From Nipponacmea schrenckii (Eukaryota; Mollusca; Gastropoda; Lottiidae), in NCBI GenBank assembly GCA_030562195.1, contig JAUJPP010000005.1, positions 34,831,106 through 34,895,105 on the forward strand: a DNA stretch of 64,000 nt, read 5' to 3'. Shown in pieces: positions 1 to 14,800 of the stretch. The notes below the pieces were generated by a model. It searched no databases, was not told the DNA's origin, and saw only the letters and a program-made list of their open reading frames with translations. Positions within the stretch are counted from its first letter, which is position 1, and each line of letters starts with the position of its first letter. Made by a program: the position numbers and the translations under genes.

Positions 1-118
1 TGTCAAAAGCCCCCCCCCCCCCCCCCAAAAAAAAAAAAAAAAAAAAATAGCAATCTAGTAATATTTAAATTTCGACTATAGCGATTTTTAACAAATTTTA
101 ATGATTGGTGTTTTTCAG
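1..118. other. End of an intron, with poly-C/poly-A run
   Basis: Intron preceding the first visible exon. It holds a run of C (about 11-26) followed directly by a run of A (about 27-47), then an AT-rich tract and a polypyrimidine acceptor ending in CAG at 118. Homopolymer lengths of this kind are often misassembled. Confidence 0.7.
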
Positions 119-2818
119 ACATTGTACTACAATTCAAATCTTGGAACAATTCATACAGTTCTTGTTGACGAAAAGGTATCCATGATGAGACACACGCCAG
201 CTGGTTATGATCCATTTGAAGGTCACAGACCAGTCAATCCAGTCAACAAATTCTCTGAAATTGGTAAGAATATGTAGCTCGGCAGGCGCGATCTTCAACG
301 TTCTCGGCTAGAAAATGAGAAGAATCCGACAAACGGAACAGATAGGATATAGTTTATATACAAAGTGCCGATTTCCTACAATGTAAATTACCTGCAGTCT
401 TTATTCTATTTTTCTAGAGTATCCCGAGATGACAGCTTTAGGAAAGGGTAAATTGGAATTTGTGACAGAGCATAAACTGAAGTTAACACCAAAACGAACG
501 ATTAAACCTGTTGTTAAAGATTCTATTCACATTACAAAGGTGTTACCATTACAACCTTCTTGCATTATTAATTAATTACCACCCTGACTGAGTGACCAAA
601 GTTATATAGAAGAATAAGTTAATTGAAAACTAATATAAGAAAGTAACTTTAAGTAGAAAGGCGCATAGCTTTAATAAAGTTGTACAAGTACCATTGTTTT
701 ATGGAATACTATTATTTCAACTTTAACTGTTGTTTTCTTGTCAGATCAAAAGAAAACCCACAAAAAGTCAAGAACCGGAGAAAATTTTGGAACAAATTCG
801 TGGTAATCTAACTATCATGAGAAATATACCAGATAACAAACGTAAGATAAAATTATTCTTTAAAAATGGACAACATAGTAATTTCCTCTATTTTCGCTCC
901 TAGTCCACTTATGGACTCTGTTCAAAACAGAGTCCACGATGACTTTCTCTTGTGAGATAATAGCAATTATTGAAATCAGCGTAAGGCTTGAAAATACGAA
1001 TAAAATCATTGGTATATAAAGCACAAAAACAAAACTAGCATTTATTTTAATTAATGACTTCCCAATATCGTACCGCTACAATTTTTCTGTTTTTAGCGAT
1101 GAATTCTTGAATCAGCCGCCATTTTGAAATGTGTAAAATTATTCACGCAACCATTTCCCGATAAGAGTTACTATTAGTGTAATAACTGCATGCTTTTGAT
1201 GCATAAATCATGTTGAAACTCGAATATATCATATAAAACTGTTCTAATATTCAATTTAATTAATAAGTTTCAAATCAACTATTTATTATAATAACTAATA
1301 TTTCGTTTTTATGTACGGTTATCGATGTGTCCAAATTTGAACTCATGACCTGTTTGACAGCCAATCAAATCGAAGTTGACCAAAAAATGGCAGATATGAT
1401 TTTATATTTTCGACCTCCTTGCCGATCAGCCTTAAGTTTTCGATAACTGAAAGTAATTAGGTGTTGACCTTAATGGACTTTAATGTGGATATGTTGTTCT
1501 ATATGTAAAATGCGTGATTGGCTGATTGCAACGAACAGTACGCTCACAATTTAACCATAAATCGTGTCTACACAGTGTAGACAGAATTGCGATTGTCTTC
1601 ACCTTAGACCCAAAGTAGACGGAAGGGTATGTGAAGCGTAGCGAAACCCCTTTCGTCTAAGATTTTGACTATTTTCGCTCCCTGCTTTCTTTTGAGGCAA
1701 AATTTGCTTCAGGCATATGACGCTTATCTTCATTTCTTCACACTGTATGGCGTTGCCCGTCTTCATCAGCACAGAAGGGGCAGAAATGGACGTTACTCCA
1801 TTCATTTAAGTTTTTACCCATATATTGTAGGAAGGTCCCAGACTCAGAGAAATAGAGGACCATGTCCTACCAGTAGAATTAATTATTCAGAATTTTGTTT
1901 TATTTCAGCCAATCAAGAGGTGACTCATTGTTTCCGTTTTTTAACGATCTGTTTAGAATTATTAGATGATATCTGGTTTAAAAACATCACAGAGTATTAT
2001 CTGTCTTTAGATACACTGTAAGTTAGACGTAGCAAAAAGTCTTTATTTATCATCTTTTAACCACAGTCCCTTTCTGACTTAAACACCACCGGTAAACTCA
2101 CAAATAGAATAGTTTATAGTTTGAATAACTACAGGTTACTAAAGTTCAGATGCAAACACTAGAATATACAACCAGCCAAATGCACCCGTAATTGTGTAAA
2201 TCAATATAGTTGATATTTTGTTCTTGAAGGTCAATTCGGAACGAGAGAGACCAGTCTCATATAGTTGATGCAATGATGGCAACAAAATCAGACCGTGCTC
2301 AAAATATTGTTACGGAGAAAATTCTAAATACAAACCAACCAAATGTTAAGTTGATAATGAGCCTGATGGTGTCGATCATTGCCATGGATACTGCTCCCAA
2401 TAAGGTATAGAAAAATGGTTTCAGCAGGATAGTTTATAGATCCCTTAGACTTTTATATATCCTGTCCAAACTCAGGTTGTTTCATTCTCAGATCTATACA
2501 AAATACATCGTCCCAATCTAGTCTCATTGTAAGGAGATAAGGTAATCTGTGACACCATATTCTGTTCTGATCTAGAATCCACAAAATCAATCTGATGTGG
2601 GGTCTATTTATTACATTGTATATTGCAGATACTTTTGACCAGATTATTTGAAATGGGGTTTGAAAAGCACAAATCGGAACCTGTTCTGCGTAAAGGCGAT
2701 GTCTACCATAGAATTCTACTGACAATTGGTTCGGTTTCTCGAAAGCTTCATAAATCTGGTAGACCACAAGAAGCAGCTGATGCCATTTCTAAAATAGAGA
2801 AAATGATTGGATATCATG
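119..2818 (+). CDS. Exons 1-6: LLTP N-terminal domain (vitellogenin-like), beta-barrel end and helical part
   Basis: Exons 119-263, 418-539, 745-841, 1909-2017, 2230-2404 and 2629-2818. The first exon reads TLYYNSNLGTIHTVLVDE, which resembles the beta-sheet that starts vitellogenin N-terminal domains. Exons 4-6 are helix-rich (LELLDDIWFKNITEYYL, KILNTNQPNVKLIMSLMVS) in the style of the alpha-helical solenoid of LLTP proteins, which in the family forms the wall of the lipid pocket. Phases run 1, 0, 1, 2, 0, 1 and join cleanly. Family assignment is by overall pattern and by the next two exons; the signal peptide and the start of the beta-barrel must lie upstream. It is not a textbook vitellogenin: the usual rGILn type motif is not seen. 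Confidence is moderate for the family, higher for the exons. Confidence 0.68.
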
Positions 2819-5800
2819 GTAGGTTATTTCGATCGAAAAGTCTGATACTACAAAGTTAAATAAACAAGAGCTGAGTACAGTTTGCTTGGCCATCGACATT
2901 TTGTCCCATAGCTTTAAGATCATTTCGTACTTCAAAACCTCTCGCCTGAACTTCTCTCAACCGCTTTAAGTAAAAAAGGCAAACTGAGAAATTTTCAATC
3001 TTTTTTTTTTTTGCTTGAAGTTTTGAGTATTATATCACAGACAACATCTAGTTTTATTTTGATTGTAATGTGCTTGTAACTATGCCTTTACTTAAGTTGT
3101 CCACAATTTACTTTCCGATTTTAAATATTGATACAGACGATTGTGCGACTTCCAATTAAGTTAGAGAAAAAACTCAAACAGAATTATAATGTGTAAATTC
3201 ATGAATTAATATATAAAATAATATGCATAAACAAGATTTATGAAAAAAGGTAGAAGGAAAAATTCTATTGATAAGACCGGATAAAACATGTAATGTAATT
3301 AATTCATTTCGTCTGCTTAAATTTGTTACTCCTTTACCAACACTAGCATAGTTCTAATTAAGATAAGAGAAAATTCAAACGGTTTTATAACTTGCGAATT
3401 CACTGCTTTAAATGGAGGTATGTTTGAAATTTATATGTTACAAATTTGAAGAATAGATAAATAAATTTTAGTTTTATCATCCTTGGTTTCTTATCCATTT
3501 TTCACACCTGTCAATCATATAAACCCTAGAAATTTTATATTTGAAAATTTATAGTTTTTGTTTAATTTTGCCAAATTTATAATTTTGTTTAATTTTGCCA
3601 AATTTAACCATGTAAAATTTTGCATTAACCCATCCATGTCACATATCGTTGAAAAGAGAAAACATTTTGATTATTAAATCCGTATTGATGGGGAATATAT
3701 GCATAGTGAGCTTGAACTTCATTCGAAAAATAAAACCAAACTTTAAAAAGGGATACTCCGTGGTAGCATGAACATAAAATTTTAGTTCTCAAGAATGGTC
3801 AATATGAGTATTCCTCAGTGCACATAAAGTGTCATAAATTAACAGAATCCATTATAATATGTAAAACTGTCATTATTAAATCAATTTATTTCAAGAATTA
3901 AATGCATCTTTATGGATAATTACTTAGTTTTTTTGACATTTTTTTATTTTTTATGTCATTTATGGCAGCAGGTATATTTATAGATGAAAAGAGCTCTTTT
4001 TGACCAAGTTTAACATTTTCAAATTATATGATCATTCATATGATATATTATCCCTTTAAAAAATATTAATATAAATTATTGTCATATATTTTTGAAAAGA
4101 GAATAGAATTGTCATTTATAATTTGTAAAACTCAACTCTTTGTGTATGTTAGAGAATCTGATACAGTCGTCCAAATGTCAATTTTTAGATGCCAATAACA
4201 CCGGGAGTTAAAATTTGTCAACCATTATTGGCATACCTATGAATAGCTGAGGTCAAGGACTTTCTACATTGAGAATTTCAAGGTCACTCAATATAGACTT
4301 TTGAAAACTTTAAACGGGTGTAAAAAAAATCGAAAATTAAACCTTCTCTAACGGAGTTTTAGATAAAGTAATAATGCTTTAATATACACCAAAATCATAC
4401 AAATCGGAGAAAATTTAGCAAGCATCACCTCTCTGGTTGGGATATTTTCTTTTAGGGGATTCCTTTTATGCATTATAGTCAATATATATATAAGTCCACA
4501 TTTCTAATTTACACCGGAAGTGTGGCCACTCGACGTGATTTTGAAAAGTCACGCACACCAGAACCGAAAGTGATAGAGAAAAAGGATGACGTAGTTTGAT
4601 CTGTTAAGACATCCTGTTAATATTCTGTGGTTTTTAGATCGATCACATAATAAGCGACTGAGTTATAAATTTTAAAAGTTTAAAAAAAAAATTGTTTAAA
4701 TGTTTTTTAACAAAATAATATCTACATTTTAATTTTTTCAATTGTATTAGATAAGTCTTCTTACAATTAACCTATAGAAAATACAAGGAAATTCGATCCA
4801 TAAAATATCCCTACAGTGTCGATACAAGATCAGTGCACAATATGCAATAGCTCACTTTCGGTCTAGCACAAATTTAGTTCAAGATATTCATTTTCGATTG
4901 CAGCTCGTTTGGTCAAAACAGAAAAACTGTACCATTTTAATATTGAGCTATATAGGTTTCCGGAAAAAAAATCTAAAGTAAAAAATTGATAACGAAAACA
5001 AGGCTTGACATCCATTAAAAATCGATGCCAAGCAATCAGCAAATTGCTATTCATCAACTGAATAAGCAATTAGAAAAAGGCCCAAATTAATTGATTTGAT
5101 TAATGTAAGGCAAAATACTATTTACCAAATCAAAATTTTGTTTTCAAAATTACAAAATTTATAACTCAGTCGCTAATTATCTGAGACGTCATTGACTTGG
5201 TTACGCTGAAAATGTCGGACGTGAGCTCTAATCACGATTGGTGTGTGAAAGTCCGATGACCTTAAATAAGTCATCTTCACTCATAATTCCACTCAACCCA
5301 GCTGTAAATGGGTACGGATAATCCGGGAAAGATCAATGCCAAGAGGTTTGGCCAGGGACCAGCTGGTAGAAAGGATCCCTGTCACGGTGGACTTGTGAAC
5401 CTAAGTTATAGGTGTTTCTTTCGTTTCTTTTCTTTCATTTATAATGTATATTTTAGATCCTTACTTATTTCGTAAGAAAAGATCAGTAATGACTGAAATG
5501 GAAATTGAAGAAGAGGATACATTAAAAGTTAATTTACTCGGAGCTCTTGGCAATGCTAGATTAGATCAATCTTATGAATACATTGTATCTCATATCAACA
5601 CTACCAACTGCCAATGGGTAAAACGTGCTGGTATCATAGCCCTGAGAGGTTACCACCACGATCATGTAAGTTATAGGTATTTATTCACATTAAGAAATGT
5701 TTCAAAATCATGTAACTTATATCACTGGGTAAAAGCATCTTCACAGTGTCAAGTTTTAACAATCTGCGTATAATATCGCGAGTTAGTTTGTGCAGTAATT

Positions 5801-8800
5801 TAATGGTATTGCACTTAAGTTAATATAGCCAGTGGCTCTCGATAAAACGTCTGTAAACCTGAACGCATAGTGTCCAATGATACAGTGATAGAAGAAAATG
5901 GCCTATGGAATGTATTGTAAGTTGTTGTAAAATACGCAACCTTTGAAAACGGATATAAGCAGATCGAAGGTTGTGGTTGGAAGTAATTATGTGCAGATAT
6001 ATTGTATATTTACAGGCAGCGAAGTTGATGTTGACGACCGCTAGATATGACGAGCACGATACAGTTCGATACGAGGCCATGATACAATACCAGTCTCATC
6101 CTAAAGCTAAAATCCTCACTCCATACACACCACCCGTAGCACAGAATAGGTAAGATAAATGAAATATCTCCATTTAGAACTAGTGCTTATGCTACACCTT
6201 CAGCAGGAAGATCTTACTATGAATACCAATGGTCCAATTGTTTTCGCTTTCAGTTCCTATAATGGTTCATCAATATATTTCAACCCTTGGGATCTAGATG
6301 CTAATGATGCTAATCTTCACCCACGAAACAAGCGTGGCTTTTTCGATGAGGGTTTTGAATTTCTTCTTGCCTCACCAAGTGTGGATCGTACCAAAGTACT
6401 TGGGAATGAGAATCTTGGGGCCTCTTTTGGAATCGTGATAAAGAATTTACTAGATTTAAAGATAGGTAAGTAATATACTGACTACTTGTATTATTTAGTC
6501 TTTAGAGGCGTATTTTATCAAAGACAAAAAAGTGTTTTCCAATAATCTTATCTAAATTAGATAACAATTTCATTTCTTTTTTTTCTAAAAGAAAACAGTA
6601 ATAAAGCAAGCAAGATAGTTCATGCCCATTATAAGATTCTTCAAGAGAAATTCCCCCATTTCCATAAGCAGAAAATGACATATTCTAAAAATCAGAACCT
6701 AAATGACAATCTTGTTCACGGCAAACTAAATGTATATACACGTACAGGTATATGTAGTAACAGGTACTACACTTCTCACTCATTGGGTGAGTTATTATTT
6801 CAGATCAGAACAGACGAAAAATATCCAGCAGATCCAGGCCCTTTATCCCGATTTCTCAATAAAATATTTGTCCCAACCTAGGCTTGTTCATCTGGGAGAA
6901 CCAAATAGAACAAATTAACAGCCTCTGTGGTTTCGTTTTCCCGCATTGTCTTTACAATGTCTATATAACATCATCTTTTCCGATTGAAAAGACCCGAGAG
7001 CTACACCGTGTTAAGTTTATCAGATACATGATCTGCCATCAGATCCATAAGGGATTTATAATATCTAATACTATTTCAGCTCCATTTAGTGGCCATGTTG
7101 AAGTAGATGTACATGATGAAGCATTTGCACGAATTCATCTTGGTATCATAAATAAAAATATAGAATTCTTTGTAGCCAGAGTCTGTTTTAAAGGTGGTGC
7201 TAGATATAATTTAAATATTTTACAGGTATATGTAGTATGTTCGTTTTTTTTATGATTGCTCCACGAATTTAAACGATAACATCTGATCATGTTTAATAAC
7301 ATTGTATTTGAACCTCGTGGACATGTGGGGGTGTATTGTTTTTTTAAACACCACTGGGGTTCGTTTGAATCATTTGAGTCAGCAACTGATCGTGAGCTGT
7401 CGTAGATCTAAGATCAAATTTGGATAAATGATAGGTCCTACCTCTGGGAAAAACAATAAATTAATTTTATATTTCTGTAGAATAATATGTTATATTTAAT
7501 TAAATATGTAAGAATTTTGTTTATTCTTGAAATTATTGTTGAAATTAATAGGAATTTGGTGTAAACAGTCTTGACGATTTGGTGAAACTTTGGGATAATA
7601 TGAAAAATAACGTCGTTGGAGCACTTACATCAGGACTAGATTTATTTGGTAAAATTATTCGTGGAGAGATATCGGTACATGGCATAATAAACGATTTTAT
7701 AAATGCATTGAAACAATTACCCCAGAAGGTAAGAATAGTTGATACTGAGTTTAACATTCATTATTGCTGAAAAGAAAAAGGTCTATTCGACATTTTTTGA
7801 ATGATCTTAATAGAATCTGAATGGAGTGATTGCATCCAAAACCTGACTTGATCTCGAGAGCTAAGAAGTCAGTAGCAGAGTCTTTCGTAAATGGGTCTAT
7901 ATTTTTCATCTTATTACCTACATCTTACAAAGGAACTGTTTCACTCTAATATTCTATAGGTTATGAATCTGGGAAGAAAGGCCGTTGAACTTATGAAGAA
8001 ATTGGGAGAAATAGATGCGACAGATTTACCTCCCTTCATTAAATCTATTAGTAAATTGGTTAACATTGTAGTAGGAACCTATAATGATATTAAGAAAGAT
8101 GTTATGGGATTTGTTAATGTAAGTTTAATTGCTCTATGATATATTCTTGCAACAGGAATTTCTACGGATGTTTGTATTTCTCTGGACTAATATTTAATTT
8201 GTCGTATACTTGAAATGTAAAAAAACACATCTGACTCCTAGGGAATTGTGAGAGCTTTAAGAAACAGTACTGTGGTGTATGGCGCTGTATGTGGTTCAAA
8301 ATACAATCCAAATCAAATTGTATAAATTCTTAAAATCATGTCGTCATTTCTAAGGTAGAATTGAAAAATCCGATAAAACTGAAGTATTTTTACGTGTAAT
8401 ATCTCCTATCTTATTTACTTTTTGCAATTTTAGTCTTTCTAGAACTTAATGTAGACTATAGACTTTGTAGAACGCAGAACGCGTCTTGTAACCTTTGGAA
8501 CTTCATCACTGGATCGTATCACTCGGATTGCAATCTTTGGAACTTCTCCACTAGATCGTGTGTACAAAATTACGATCATAGGATTACGATTCAGTTAACA
8601 CGATCTAGTGGAGAAGTTCCAACGATTGCAATTCGAGTGTTACGATCCAGTGATGAAGTTCCAAAGGTTACAATTCGCGTTCTGCGTTCTACAAAGTCTA
8701 TAGTCTACATTACGTTCTAGAAAGACTATAATTGCAAAAAAGTAAATAAGATAGTGTGACACTTTAAAGGTTCTGATGTAGTCCCTTTAATTTAGCTACA

Positions 8801-11800
8801 AATTATTTGGTATATTATATTATTGTTTTCACTGTAAAGGTGATGAGAGAGTGTCCTTGATTATTAAACTAGATTAATGCTGACTGTGCATCCAGGTTTG
8901 AAGTGGACAGCTTCCATTAAAGCTACGTCAGCCTATAGCCTGCATGTTGGGCATCCAGGGCCCAGGTTGTGTACTAGGAATTACACGAGACTGACTGGAA
9001 TGTAGGACTTCACGTTGTGTATGTTAAATAACTTTATTACAGTGATTTACATAGGTATTAAGATGGTTACAAGTTCATGCCACGTTGTTGACTGTAGGAC
9101 GGCATGCTCGGAAGTGTCGAAAACGTGGCTTTGGTGGAAGTTCGTTTACTGTAGTCTACGTTGGGGACACCTTCGTGTTGTTGATCTTATATTGAGTTAG
9201 TCCGAGGCACAGAACTTTAATTGTCACTTTCAGAAGATTCCACAAATTTGGGGCGGGGGCGAATCCCAAGTCTCTTGCTTCGTCTTAAAGGACCAGTCTC
9301 TACTTATAGAATCGAAGAACTTGTATCTGTAAAGAATTCATTTGGTTCTGAAAGGGATACTTCTAATGGATAGAGTAGATGGATCGAGCGATTGGTAGCA
9401 CCATGTTTGGTCTGAATTGATGCAGCACGAACAAAACCATCCGTTCCATGGATTAAATCCTTAACAAGAGCAAGTTTCCATAAACTTCGAGGTCGATCTT
9501 TAACATGCACCAATACAACATCTCCAATCTTAATGAGATTTGTTCTGGCTTCAGTCTTTAACTGGTAGGTGTGTCTCTCTCGTAACGTCGAGAGGTACTC
9601 TGATTTAAAGCGATTGACAAAATGATGAAAAACTGCTGCACGATGTCGCATCGCCTTGTTTAAACCATCATGAATTTGATAATCTTCGTCTACTTCAGAC
9701 TCAATACCAGGATGGGGTAATGTGGTAATATCATAACCGTATAACAGTTTCGATGGAGTAATTGGCTCAGGATCTTCAACACTCGTTGACACGTATGTAA
9801 GTGGTCTGTCATTCACAACGGACTGTACCTCTTTAACAAGTGTCTGCATTTCATTTAGATCTATAAGAGCTCTACGTAACACCTTCTTTATCACCATTTT
9901 TACAACACCAATCAATCGTTCATACATTCCACCCCAATGTGGCGATTTTGCAGGAATGTGCTTCATGTAAATAACTTTGTTGTTGGTAAGATGATTCTGT
10001 ACAGCTGGTTCATCCAAACAGTTAAAAAGCCTGGTTATTTCTTCATCAGCTTTTACGAACGTTGCAGCGTTGTCACAAAGTATCAAGCTTGGAATGCCAT
10101 ATATAGCGGTGTGTCTGCGAAATGCCTGCAAAAACTGGTCTGTAGACATGTCAGTTACAACTTCCAGGTTTACGTTTCGTGTTGTGCTACATGTAAATAG
10201 GCAAATGTAACATTTCTGGACTTTCTTTGCACCATTCTTTACCATAAGATGACCCGTAAAGTCGATACCAACCGTTGAATATTGTTTAAGGCGATTCAGA
10301 CGAAAATCTGGTAAGGCTGGAGATGGAGGAAGTCTGAAAGGTTTGCCAACATGATAACGACAAATAACACATCGCCGCAGAACTCTGGATACTTCACTGC
10401 GTGCTGCTGGTAACCAAAAGCGTCTACGTAAGGCTGTGACAGTTGAGCTCACTCCTGCATGTAGTTGATTAGAATGTACTGATTTAACTAATAGGTCCGT
10501 TAAATACGTCTTCCTGGCTATCAGAATTGGTAATTTGGCATCTGTGTCGAGCTGTGCACGCTCGAGTCTGCCGGGAGCGACAATCAGGTTACACCAGTTG
10601 AGTCGTAAGCACAGTTGACGGACAAGTTGAGGCCTGGTCTTTCCAGAATTCGGATTCTTGAGTAAGTATGCAAGTTCAACTGGAAAACATTCCTTTTGAT
10701 GAGCTTCAAGAATGCTGATATCAGCACGTTGAACCTCTTCTGTCGAAGGAACTGGAATGTCTCTAAATGTTGTATCGTGATGTTGTCTGTTAACCAGATG
10801 ACACTGTTTCAAATTCTGTATGAACCGCTGAACATATACCACTATGCGAAGTAGTTTTTCATAAGAACTGTATCTGGAGACATCAAGTAGCTGACTAAGT
10901 GTACCATTTAAGCCACTCTCAGATGAAGCAACAGCACATGTTATGTTACCATTTGAAGTTGGTTCGTCAACATTAGCAACAACAGGTTCAGGCCATTTCT
11001 TGGGATAAGGCAACCAGTCAGGTCCAGAAAACCATATTCTCGATTGGATGAATTGATCCGATGTACAACCTCTTGATGGCAAGTCAGCTGGATTCTCTTC
11101 TGATCTGACGTGATTCCATTTCCTGACATCTGACAACCGTTGAATCTCATCAAGACGATTTCTTACAAAAATATCCAGTTTCTTAGTAGATGACAACCAT
11201 GACAGACATATGTCCGTCCAGAAAAACTGTTCAACCATTTTGAAATCTTTGACAAGAATATCCTTCAATGCTTGAGATAATCGGCAACCAATCACCATAG
11301 CAACCAGTTCCCATCTTGGTACTGTGTATTGACGTTTCGAAGAAGCTATTTTAAACTTGGAGGCAATCAACCAGACCTTATCTTTTTGACAGAGATACAG
11401 AACACTTGCCGCTGCGACATTTGGACTTGCATCACAGAACGTGTGTAGCTGTATTGGTTCATCTTTATCAAAGTCGACGAATCGTTGAATTCGTATTGTT
11501 GATGCTGCTTCTATGTTCGACGCAATATCATGGTACTCAAGATGGAGATGAGCAGGAAGAGGTGTATCCCACTCATAATTCTGCTTCCAAAGATCTGAGA
11601 TGAAATTCTTCGCTCTGACAGTAACTGGAGACAGGAATCCCAATGGATCAAATGTTGAGGAGGCCGAACTTAAAGCTGAACGTTTGGTAAACCTATTCTG
11701 TGAAGATGGAATGATTGTTTTCTTCGGGAATGTGATAGTATTTTCAAGATGATTCCATATCATACCAAGTAAAGTAGATCCAGTACCATCTTGCTTGATT

Positions 11801-14800
11801 ATATTCTGCAGCGATTCTAGATTAGTTGACCATTGACGTAGGTTCATATCTGCTTCGCTCATAATCTGACGTGCTGAATGATAATACTGGATGGCTGTAT
11901 CTTCATCATCTTGACCACTTAGTACGTTGTCGCAGTATAGTTTGCTTTTGAGATCTGCTGCAACCTGAGATTTGAAGTTGTCTGGATCCTCTGCATACTT
12001 GGACAAGTGGTAGATAATTGTGGAGTTCAATATAAATGGTGAACTTTTACCACCGAAGAAGACAGAGGTATATCTGTAGACTTTAATCGGTTTGGTAGGA
12101 TCTCCATCCGTATACCAAAGGAATCTAACATAATCACGGTCTGGTTCAAACAGCTTAATTCTCAAAAATGCCTTCTCTATATCAGCAACCAGAGCGTATT
12201 TGTTCCAACGAAATCTTTGTAACAGTTCAAGTAATGGTTGGAGTAGACAAGGTCCTGTATGGAGACAGTCGTTGAGAGACGTTCTTCCAGCATTGGCAGC
12301 ATAGACGACTCTTAAAGGAGTTGTTTCACTCTCGGGACGAAGAACAAAAAAGTGGCTTAAGTAATGGGCACCAGCTTCCTTCCAGGGAACTTCATCTGGA
12401 ACTGGTTCAACATAGTTCTTGTCGAGTTGATCTTGAATAATTTTGGAGTATGGTTCCCAAAGTTTAAGTTTTAGGAGTCTGTTCTTGACCTGTTCCAATC
12501 TGCTCAGAGCAATCGACAGATTGGACTGTAGTGTTGGTTGATTGTCTAACCATGGTAGTGGAGCGTAATACGTTCCGTTACGAAATTCTATCTGGTTTAT
12601 GAATCTCTCTAAAAATTCAGAGCCCGTCTGCTCGTTGAACGGTTCAATTCCCAAAGATTCAATCTGTAGGGACTCGGCTACCTTGTCGTGCAATTCAAAA
12701 TCTGTATGATCTATGGATATCCATTCAACGTCATCATGTCCAGAAGATTCTACCACGAAACATTGCGTTGCAGTCCCACTAGCTGCAAATACCTGGTTAG
12801 TTACTGGACCATAAACAAGATAACCCAAATTGGATGCTTGTACCAATGGAAACCCGAGAATGATTTCAGGTTTGATGAATTTCCAGACAGAGTCCAAACC
12901 AATCAATATATGGACATCGAAATACAGTTGATCGAATTGGTTCGCGAATCGTAGTTGTTTGAGATGATCTTTCTGTAGACAATTTGACCATGAATTGCAA
13001 CTAATGGGCTGTACAATCTGATCTTTGAATAAAACTTCTAAACGAACAACACCATCATCTGTTATGACATCGATGGAACCAACAGGGAATTCGTACAGGC
13101 TGGAACGTCCACCAAAAGAGTCAATGACAATGCGCCTTTTACCATATGGAACCAATTTGAGATTTCTGGCATGTTGTGACTTGATATAGGTTAATGTTGA
13201 ACCTTCAAGGAAGAAGTTAGTTTCTAGCGTAGTTGGACCATTCTGTACCGGAGCAACAGCCGTCTTCAGTAATACTGGGCCTGAACAAGACTGTAGTTCT
13301 GGTAACTTGTGAGAATCGGTCTGTGATTGTTGAGAACTAACATCTGATAATACATCTGCTAAACTTTCTGTACCTGTTAAAGCTGCGTTCGTTGTACCAG
13401 TCTGTGAAGGTGTAGTTCTTTGTGACTTCCCTGATGTAGACAGTAATATATTCGAACCATGAATTGCTGTATGATGAGATTCTTTACATATTGAACATTT
13501 CCAATGTGAAGGGCAGTTTTCAACTAAGTGAGAATCTTTTAGACAGTTCATACACCGATTATGTGACTTGGCAGCTTTGACACGATCGTCAACAGAAAGT
13601 GTACACTGGAATGTATTGTGTTGACCACCACAAAATTGACAAAGACGAGCTGGTCTCTTGAAAAGTTTGGTTTTGGAAGATCTTGATGACTGAGTGGATG
13701 ACGTAGCGGGCATAGCTGTGGCACTGCCTGAAGGAAGATTTTCTGGTTTTACAGCTGTTGTTGGCTTACTTGAAACGATCTTGACTTTCTGCTGACTTAT
13801 GGTGTTTATCTGCTCCAATTTCTTGACCTCAGAATGAATAATGTCCATCAGCTCCATTAGAAGAGGATTGTCATCGGTATAAGTCTCGAGAATTGTTGTT
13901 AGAACATCAGCTGGAAGCTTTTCCATTAGAATTGGAACATAGAATTCTCCATAATGGCCAGGTAACAGCTGCAACGTCTCCAAAGATCGGATATCACCAA
14001 TGACTGCATCATAAAATGCTCTTAAAGATTGAGCACAATACTGAGATTTCAAAATGTTGACCAAAGCAAGACAATGAGAATTTTTGATGGGAGTACGATT
14101 TCCATAATTGTCTTGAAGTGTCTGAACCAATAGAGCATAGTTGTCGTTACTGGCTCGGATACCCTCAATGCGTTTCTTGACAGATGAACTCAGCTGACCT
14201 TTCAGATAGCTGAACTTTGTGACATCAGATATATCCTTACAGTCATGAATTTCACTTTCGAACACATCCCAAAAGCTGTACCATTTGCGTTGATCACCAT
14301 CAAATATAGGAAGTACTATCTTTGGTAGTTTGACAGAAGAATGCTTCGCTGACTTGGTAGATGCCAATGAAGATAGTTTACTTGCTTTTTCCAGAGACTG
14401 TATGAAATCATCAATGCGGGCTAACAGCAATGAGTGGTTATCTGATATCATATCACATTCTTCAAAGTCATATTCGGAGCTCTGGTCATCTTTCATTTGA
14501 ATGAGGAGATCTTGAATTTGGTCATCATATTCTTGAAGTCTGTGTTTGGCACTTACAAGTTTGTCTTTGACAACGTATAAAGTCTTTAAATCAGGCTCTT
14601 CACTCCCGATTATGGCAGTCACTCGCCGATCTTCTTTAGTAAACAAACTTCTCAAAGTAGCTCGTTTTCGTACGAATCGTTTGTGGGTTTCGTACAGATT
14701 CTCTGTAACATCTGCCTCTTACATGTGGTATAAACTGACGATGAAGCTGTAACCCTCTACCATTTCTGCCTTGAAACACTGCAAAAGTTAATTACCAAAA

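Larger units (their letters stand above)
2819..5456. other. Intron 6 (2.6 kb), built largely of repeats
   Basis: No gene. It carries a dispersed repeat at about 3270-3430, a TTAA MITE (3743-4059), a second dispersed repeat at about 4100-4310, part of a third at about 4490-5170 and a SINE copy at about 5185-5412, each listed separately. The rest is AT-rich and unremarkable. Confidence 0.65.

Noticed and set aside
3..215. Minus-strand open frame with Phe/Gly runs
   Set aside because: Produced by the poly-C/poly-A tract and the antisense of exon 1.
1599..2021. Overlapping open frames on both strands
   Set aside because: Only 1909-2017 on the plus strand has splice sites and phase that join its neighbours.
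6788..6918. Plus-strand frames after a good acceptor-like site
   Set aside because: All readings hit a stop within about 100 bases with no donor, and exons 10 and 11 already join in phase.
9015..9200. Small plus-strand frame (and its copy at 14906-15091)
   Set aside because: It is the antisense of the BEL LTR; duplicated because the LTR is duplicated.
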